29,702 nucleotides of DNA from Candidatus Gastranaerophilales bacterium (lineage in GTDB: Bacteria; Cyanobacteriota; Vampirovibrionia; Gastranaerophilales; Gastranaerophilaceae): NCBI GenBank assembly GCA_947625445.1, contig CANQOM010000001.1, forward strand, positions 1-29,702, in the 5' to 3' direction. Position 1 is the first letter of the stretch, and each line of letters begins with the position of its first letter. The position numbers and the translations under genes were made by a program. A model generated the notes under the pieces. It saw nothing but the letters and a program-made list of their open reading frames with translations. It had not been told where the DNA came from and made no database searches. This document shows positions 24,202 through 29,702 of this stretch, piece after piece.

Positions 24202-27200
24202 TTAGACTTTCGTTAATGTTTTATCTCTGTATTTATCAATACTATCATATGTAAAATCATTATTTTGCATATAACATTTAAGAGCTTCAATGTATGCTTT
24301 TGCAGTATCCAGCACTGTAAAACAAGGTGTTGAGTACATTTCCGCCAAAGTTCTTATTAAGAATCCTCTGTCTTCAGAGCCGTATCTGTTTGGATTTGAA
24401 TTGGTTGAAGGTGTATTTATAATAAAACATAATTCTTTATTTTTCATATTCCTTTGTATTTTTTTTATGTCAAATTTCTCTATTTCTTTAGAATCAATAT
24501 TATATTGTTTAAGGAATTTATGTGTTCCCGTTGTTGCAATAAGATTATATCCTAATTCTGAAAGATTTTTAGCTACTTCTACCGATTCTTTTTTATAATG
24601 GTCATTAATTGATATTAATACATTACCCCTTTCATTTGAAAGTTTATAACCTGCCGCTAAAAATCCTTTAGCTATGGCTCTTTCAAATGTAGTGTCAATA
24701 CCTAATACTTCACCGGTTGATTTCATCTCCGGCGCTAAAGCAGGGTCTATTCTATTTAATTTTTGGAATGAAAATATAGGAATTTTGGCACATACAAGGT
24801 TTGATGTTTTAACAAGTCCGGGTGTATATCCTTGTTCTATTATTGATTTTCCTAATATTGCATCTATTGCTATTTTTACCATCGGAGTATTTGTTACTTT
24901 ACTTAGTATTGGTACTGTTCTTGATGCTCTCGGATTTACCTCAATTATATATGCAATATTATCTTTTAATACAAACTGGATGTTCATTAATCCCTTTACT
25001 TTTAATGCTTTTGCTATTTTCTCTGTATAAGATATTAAATTATTAATAACATCTTGAGGTATAGTCCTTGTCGGATAAAGAGCAATAGAATCACCTGAAT
25101 GTATGCCGGCTCTTTCAATGTGTTCTGTTATGGCCGGTATTAAAACATTTTCTCCGTCGGATATAGCATCCAATTCTAATTCTGTTCCTTCTATATATTG
25201 GTCTATTAATATTGGGTGTTCATCTGAAAATTTCATTGCCCCTTCAATATATGAAATTAATTCTTCTTTATTATAAACAACTTGCATACCTCTTCCGCCT
25301 ATTACGTATGACGGTCGTACTAAAAGCGGATATCCTAATTTTTTGGCAACTTCAAGGGCTTCGGTTTGTTTCTTTATTGCATATCCCTTTGGTTGTGGAA
25401 TTTTTAAATCTCTCAATAATTGTTCAAACAGTTTTCTGTCTTCAGCTATATTTATTGATTCAAGAGAGGTACCTAAAATTTTTACTCCTTTAGCATTTAA
25501 TTTTGGAGCTAAATTTATTGCAGTTTGACCTCCAAATTGTACCATTACGCCTTCAGGTTGTTCTTTTTCAATTATATTCATTATGTTTTCAGCGTTCATA
25601 GGTTCAAAGAATAGTTTATCAGCTACGTCAAAATCAGTTGATAGTGTTTCCGGATTTGAATTAACAATTAACGATTGATATCCGTTATTTCTTACTTCCC
25701 AGGCTGCATGCACTGAACAGTAATCAAACTCTATCCCTTGACCAATTCTTATTGGGCCTGAACCTAAAATTAATATTTTTTTATCTGTTTTATCGGGTTC
25801 TAATTCATCTTTTTCATTATATGTTGAATAGTAATAAGGTGTATAGGCTTTAAATTCTGCAGCACATGTGTCTACTATTTTAAATGAAGCGGTAATTCCG
25901 TTTTCTTTTCTGAATTTTTCTATTTCTTCTATATCCATTTGGCTATATTTTGCTATTTCTTCATCAAGAAAGCCTTTTTCTTTTGCTTCCATATATAATT
26001 CAGGAGTTAAATGCTCAAACTTTAGTTTATTTTCAGTGTCAATAATAGATTTAATTTTATATATAAACCATTTATCTATTTTAGTAATTTTATTTATTTC
26101 ATCAACGCTGATTGAACGATTTAGAGCTTCTGCCACCCTGAAAATTCTTCTGTCATCTTGAACATGTAAAAGTGCTTTGAGTTCATCTTCACTACATTCA
26201 AGATGCAATCCTCTTAACAGGCCGGTATACTTTGATTCAATTGAAGCTATTGCTTTTTTAAATGAACTTTCAAAAGTCCTGCCTATAGCCATAACCTCTC
26301 CTGTTGCTTTCATTTTTGTTCCTAAAATTCTGTCTCCGTGTTTGAATTTATCAAAAGGCCATTTTGGAATTTTTGTTACAACGTAATCAAGTGCCGGCTC
26401 AAATGCTGCTACTGTTTTTTGTGTTATTGAGTTTGGTATTTCATGCAAATTGTATCCTATAGCAATTTTTGTTGTAATTTTGGCTATAGGATATCCTGTA
26501 GCTTTTGATGCTAATGCTGATGACCTGCTGACTCTAGGATTAACTTCTATTACATAGTATTGATTGCTTACAGTGTCAAGAGCAAATTGAACGTTACATC
26601 CGCCTTCTATTTTTAATGCTTTTATTATCTTAATTGCGGCACTTCTTAACATTTGACATTCTTTATTTGTAAGTGTTTGCGTAGGTGCTACAACAAAACT
26701 GTCTCCTGTATGTATTCCGATGGGGTCTATATTTTCCATATTGCATATTGCTATGCAGGTATTATTTGCATCTCTTATAACTTCGTATTCTATTTCCTTG
26801 TAACCGGCTATACTTTTTTCAACAAGAACTTGAGAAATTGGACTAAGTGAAAGCCCTGTGTATACAATTTCTTCATATTCATTCCAATTGGAAGCTATAC
26901 CGCCTCCTGTTCCGCCTAAAGTATATGCAGGGCGAACTATAATTGGGAATCCGATTTTTTGTGCAAATTTTGTTGCATCTTCATAACTTGAAACTATATC
27001 ACTTTCCGGTATAGGTTCATTTATTTCAAGCATTAAATTCTTGAACATTTCTCTGTCTTCAGCTTTTTTGATTGATTCTATTTTTGTTCCTAAAAGTTCT
27101 ACATTATATTTTTCTAATATCCCGTTTTCATTAAGACTTACTGCTAAATTTAATCCTGTTTGTCCACCCAGTGTTGCTATAATACCGTTAGGTCTTTCTT

Positions 27201-27438
27201 TATCAATAATATATGTTAAAGATTCAAGTGTTAAAGGTTCTATATATACTTTATCCGCTATATTTTCATCTGTCATGATAGTTGCAGGATTAGAATTTAC
27301 TAGAATAACTTCTATGTTTTCTTCTTTAAGTGCTCTGCAAGCTTGAACTCCGGCATAATCAAATTCTGCCGCCTGACCTATTACAATTGGTCCCGAACCT
27401 ATTACTAATACTTTTTTTATATCTTTATTTATCGGCAT
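24202..27438 (-). CDS. carB: Carbamoyl-phosphate synthase large subunit
   Basis: Makes carbamoyl phosphate from bicarbonate, ATP and ammonia delivered by the small subunit. 1078 aa, normal length. Two homologous ATP-grasp halves are visible. The first opens VLVIGSGPIVIGQAAEFDYAG and holds RPAYTLGGTGGG; the second opens ILILGSGPIRIGQGIEFDYCSVHA near residue 550 and holds RPSYVIGGRGMQ. The carboxyl regulatory MGS-like domain has LIATTGTHKFL and IINTP. I start at the ATG at 27438, which follows AAGGA; the longer frame to 27462 would add eight residues and overlap the upstream gene. It lies 16 bases after the pyrF-carA fusion gene. Confidence 0.97.
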   Translation of the reverse strand: MPINKDIKKVLVIGSGPIVIGQAAEFDYAGVQACRALKEENIEVILVNSNPATIMTDENIADKVYIEPLTLESLTYIIDKERPNGIIATLGGQTGLNLAVSLNENGILEKYNVELLGTKIESIKKAEDREMFKNLMLEINEPIPESDIVSSYEDATKFAQKIGFPIIVRPAYTLGGTGGGIASNWNEYEEIVYTGLSLSPISQVLVEKSIAGYKEIEYEVIRDANNTCIAICNMENIDPIGIHTGDSFVVAPTQTLTNKECQMLRSAAIKIIKALKIEGGCNVQFALDTVSNQYYVIEVNPRVSRSSALASKATGYPIAKITTKIAIGYNLHEIPNSITQKTVAAFEPALDYVVTKIPKWPFDKFKHGDRILGTKMKATGEVMAIGRTFESSFKKAIASIESKYTGLLRGLHLECSEDELKALLHVQDDRRIFRVAEALNRSISVDEINKITKIDKWFIYKIKSIIDTENKLKFEHLTPELYMEAKEKGFLDEEIAKYSQMDIEEIEKFRKENGITASFKIVDTCAAEFKAYTPYYYSTYNEKDELEPDKTDKKILILGSGPIRIGQGIEFDYCSVHAAWEVRNNGYQSLIVNSNPETLSTDFDVADKLFFEPMNAENIMNIIEKEQPEGVMVQFGGQTAINLAPKLNAKGVKILGTSLESINIAEDRKLFEQLLRDLKIPQPKGYAIKKQTEALEVAKKLGYPLLVRPSYVIGGRGMQVVYNKEELISYIEGAMKFSDEHPILIDQYIEGTELELDAISDGENVLIPAITEHIERAGIHSGDSIALYPTRTIPQDVINNLISYTEKIAKALKVKGLMNIQFVLKDNIAYIIEVNPRASRTVPILSKVTNTPMVKIAIDAILGKSIIEQGYTPGLVKTSNLVCAKIPIFSFQKLNRIDPALAPEMKSTGEVLGIDTTFERAIAKGFLAAGYKLSNERGNVLISINDHYKKESVEVAKNLSELGYNLIATTGTHKFLKQYNIDSKEIEKFDIKKIQRNMKNKELCFIINTPSTNSNPNRYGSEDRGFLIRTLAEMYSTPCFTVLDTAKAYIEALKCYMQNNDFTYDSIDKYRDKTLTKV

Positions 27439-27454
27439 TTTATTTTTCCTTTTC

Positions 27455-29296
27455 TTATGCAATTACCATTTTTTTTGACTCTTCTACCTCTTTTACCCAT
27501 TGAGTTATTATTTTATTTGAATCATATGGGCCAACAGTCAATTCAGGATGAAATTGTACGGTTTTTATATTATATTTCTCACAACTTATTCCTTCTATTG
27601 TATTATCATTTAAATTTATATACGTAGCTTCAACACCATCAGGAAGTGAATCTGCTTTTACAGCATAACTGTGGTTTTGAGAAGTAACGAAAATTTCACC
27701 CGTTTTTGTATCCATAACAGGGTGATTTCCCCCTCTATGTCCGTATTTTAATTTATATGTTTCGGCTCCTAAAGATAGAGATATTATTTGATGGCCTAAA
27801 CATATTCCATATAATTTTATTTTACCCTTTAAGTCTTTTGCGGTTTTTATTGCAATAGTGGCATCTTCAGGGTTCCCGGGGCCGTTTGATATTAATACTG
27901 CATCAAAATCTTCTTTTAATATATCTTCTGCTTTTGTATCTGCAGGAAATAGGGTTATTGCACAATTAAGAGATTTAAAATTATCAAAAATACTCTTTTT
28001 TATACCCATATCAATTATTGCAAGTTTTATTCCGCTTCCTTGGAATTTTTCTACTTTATATGTCGTTATATCTAAAGTTACATTTTTACTTATTTTATAA
28101 TCTTTTATATTTTTCTTTATTTCAGGTGTTATTTCACCTGTTGTTATTGCACAGTTCATTGCTCCGAAATTTCTTATAATTTGAGTAAGATATCTTGTAT
28201 CTACTCCTTTTATTCCTACAATATTATTTTGTTTAAGATATTCACCTAATGATATTGAACTTTTGTAATGAGATTCATGTTCACATAGATTTTTTACGAC
28301 AAAACCTTTAGCATGAATCCTTCCTGATTCAAAATCATCTTTATTTATACCGTAATTGCCAATTTCAGGATATGTCATAACTATTGTTTGACCGCAATAT
28401 GAAGGGTCTGTTAAAACTTCTTGATAACCTACCATTGAAGTATTAAATACTATTTCTCCATATGAAGTACCTTCTATACCAATTGATTCGCCTTCAAATA
28501 TCATTCCGTTTTCAAGAATAAGTCTTGCTTTATTTGATGATACATATGATTTATTTTGAGTTAAAAGAGCATTTTCAATTTCTTCATAAATCATTTTAAT
28601 AGCTTTAACTCTGTCTTCTGCATTTGTAACTGCTCTGCCTATAACAAGATAATCAGCGCCTTCTTTTATTGCTAAACTTGGAGTAGCAAGTCGTTTTTGG
28701 TCATTTTTATTTGACCAATCAGGTCTTATTCCCGGGCATAAAACTTTGAAATCTTTTCCGCATACTTGTTTAATTTTTTTTGCTTCCCATACACTTGCCA
28801 CTACTCCGTCTAATCCTGCCCTTTTCGCCATTAAAGCCAGATTCAAAGCATATTCTTTTGGTTTATATGGAATTTTTAGTTCATTTTGGAGGCAATCTTC
28901 ACTAATACTGGTTAAAACTGTTACTCCTAAAATAGTAGGATTCTCTCGTCCTAATTCTTTTGCAACTTTTCTTGCAGACTCTTGTGCCATTCTCATCATT
29001 TCTTCTCCGCCTGTTGTATGAAGGTTAAAAAATGATGCTCCGTTTCTTACAATATTTTCTGATGCTTTTGCTACTGTATTTGGTATATCATGCAGTTTTA
29101 CGTCAAAAAAGAATTTTATGTTTTGTTCTTTCATAAAATTAAATATTTCATATCCGTTCCCGGTATACATTTGCAATCCGACTTTAAAGACTCCTACATA
29201 ATCTTTTAATTCCGTTATTAACTGTTTTGCTTCTTGAAGTGTATCAACATCAAGAGCTAAAACTATTTTTTCTTTTATTTCAGGTCTTATTTGCAT
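27455..29296 (-). CDS. PyrF-CarA fusion: OMP decarboxylase + carbamoyl-phosphate synthase small subunit
   Basis: One uninterrupted 613-aa frame with two enzymes. Residues 1 to about 243 are orotidine 5'-phosphate decarboxylase: LALDVDTL (near 13), FFDVKLHD (63-70, catalytic Asp65-Lys67-Asp70), LCPGIRPDW (near 186) and VIGRAVTNA (near 218). A linker of about 12 residues leads to carbamoyl-phosphate synthase small subunit: ARLILENGMIFEGESIG (near 257), FNTSMVGYQEVLTDPSY, and a class I glutaminase domain with LYGICLGHQI (Cys499), HRGGNHPV and QFHPE (His583, Glu585). All key residues of both enzymes are present, so both should be active. The fused steps are the last and first of UMP synthesis. 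It lies 5 bases after pyrC, with AGGA before the ATG, and the partner carB follows. Confidence 0.95.
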   Translation of the reverse strand: MQIRPEIKEKIVLALDVDTLQEAKQLITELKDYVGVFKVGLQMYTGNGYEIFNFMKEQNIKFFFDVKLHDIPNTVAKASENIVRNGASFFNLHTTGGEEMMRMAQESARKVAKELGRENPTILGVTVLTSISEDCLQNELKIPYKPKEYALNLALMAKRAGLDGVVASVWEAKKIKQVCGKDFKVLCPGIRPDWSNKNDQKRLATPSLAIKEGADYLVIGRAVTNAEDRVKAIKMIYEEIENALLTQNKSYVSSNKARLILENGMIFEGESIGIEGTSYGEIVFNTSMVGYQEVLTDPSYCGQTIVMTYPEIGNYGINKDDFESGRIHAKGFVVKNLCEHESHYKSSISLGEYLKQNNIVGIKGVDTRYLTQIIRNFGAMNCAITTGEITPEIKKNIKDYKISKNVTLDITTYKVEKFQGSGIKLAIIDMGIKKSIFDNFKSLNCAITLFPADTKAEDILKEDFDAVLISNGPGNPEDATIAIKTAKDLKGKIKLYGICLGHQIISLSLGAETYKLKYGHRGGNHPVMDTKTGEIFVTSQNHSYAVKADSLPDGVEATYINLNDNTIEGISCEKYNIKTVQFHPELTVGPYDSNKIITQWVKEVEESKKMVIA

Positions 29297-29301
29297 ATTA
29301 T

Positions 29302-29702
29302 TTATCCTATTTTGTGTATTTTACCTTTTATTATTGTTAATTTAACTTTACCTTTTAATTTATAACCATCGAATGGTGAAATTTTACATTTTGACTTAAA
29401 TTCAGAAGCATTAACTGTCCATTCTTCATTTAAATCAATTACTGTTAAATTTGCTTCATTACCTTTTTCAATGGTTCCTTGATTTTTTAAATTAAGTATT
29501 TCTTTAGGAGCTTGGGTATATTTTCTTATAGCTTCTATTAGACTTAGCTTGCCTGTATGCACAAGATAAGTTAATGTAACCCCTATAGATGTTTCAAATC
29601 CAACCATTCCCATTGGTGCTATTTGAATAGGAGATTGCTTCTCACTTAATGTATGAGGTGCATGATCTGTTGCTATAACATCTATTGTACCGTCTTTTAA
29701 TC
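29302..29702 (-). CDS. pyrC: Dihydroorotase, carboxyl-terminal part (5' end outside the window)
   Basis: Zinc enzyme that closes carbamoyl-aspartate to dihydroorotate. Only the last 132 or so residues are present; the frame is open to the window edge. Near the edge it reads IDVIATDHAPHTLSEK, the metal-site DHAPH motif of dihydroorotases, then MGFETSIGVTLTY-like sequence (GMVGFETSIG), the helix LIEAIRKYTQAPKEIL and the closing beta domain NEANLTVID. That is the class I type found in Gram-positives and many others. It is the first visible gene of the minus-strand pyrimidine operon and is followed 5 bases later by the pyrF-carA fusion. Confidence 0.94.
   Translation of the reverse strand, partial: LKDGTIDVIATDHAPHTLSEKQSPIQIAPMGMVGFETSIGVTLTYLVHTGKLSLIEAIRKYTQAPKEILNLKNQGTIEKGNEANLTVIDLNEEWTVNASEFKSKCKISPFDGYKLKGKVKLTIIKGKIHKIG

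Noticed and set aside
24290..27346. Several open frames of 60-118 codons on the plus strand opposite carB
   Set aside because: They are antisense shadows of carB, lack ribosome sites, and encode no recognisable protein.

Overview
The window is strongly AT-rich bacterial DNA with ordinary bacterial gene structure: short spacers, many ATGA and TAATG stop/start overlaps, Shine-Dalgarno sites and TGA used as a stop. I see no rRNA, tRNA, insertion sequence, prophage or CRISPR array, and no stretch above 300 bases lacks a gene. Gene content is that of an anaerobic or fermentative bacterium with a peptidoglycan wall: low-potential iron-sulfur proteins, a 2-hydroxyacyl-CoA dehydratase-like protein and nickel-pincer cofactor genes. 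An uncultured gut lineage such as Gastranaerophilales (Vampirovibrionia) or an AT-rich Clostridia-like lineage would fit. That placement is inference, because no marker gene here settles it.

Layout. (1) 2-2348: the 3' part of a 3-methyladenine glycosylase gene faces rsmI, which is coupled to a STAS-domain gene; a hypothetical exported membrane protein follows. (2) 2563-6152: a GH13-like protein with an altered catalytic motif, nagZ and a small secreted protein. (3) 13317 down to 6217 (minus strand): a compact wall-precursor operon murF-mraY-murD-ftsW-murG-folC, in which folC sits at the end. (4) 13454-16905: a Tat redox operon. It encodes a Tat-lipoprotein aldo/keto reductase with two [4Fe-4S] sites (frameshifted here), a membrane polyferredoxin with an internal twin-arginine motif, TatA and TatC. 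(5) 16954-18987: an acyltransferase and an acidic EF-hand-like protein, convergent on a perfect terminator hairpin, with a run of nine G at each end of the pair. (6) 19161-21507: larB, a one-domain larC and a LarMN-type nickel transporter gene. (7) 21579-24054: a YkgJ-type cysteine-cluster protein, a winged-helix protein and a 2-hydroxyacyl-CoA dehydratase-like protein. (8) 29702 down to 24051 (minus strand): pyrC, a pyrF-carA fusion, carB and a 49-codon ORF.

How the parts work together. The Tat operon reads as a self-contained module: the polyferredoxin could carry electrons across the membrane to the exported reductase, and both proteins need the Tat pore encoded beside them. An imperfect palindrome of 21 bases, 16 of them identical, lies just upstream of both this operon and the lar operon, 3-4 bases after a -10-like box, which suggests one shared regulator. 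The other main oddity is the fusion of OMP decarboxylase to the carbamoyl-phosphate synthase small subunit, which joins the last and first steps of UMP synthesis in one chain.
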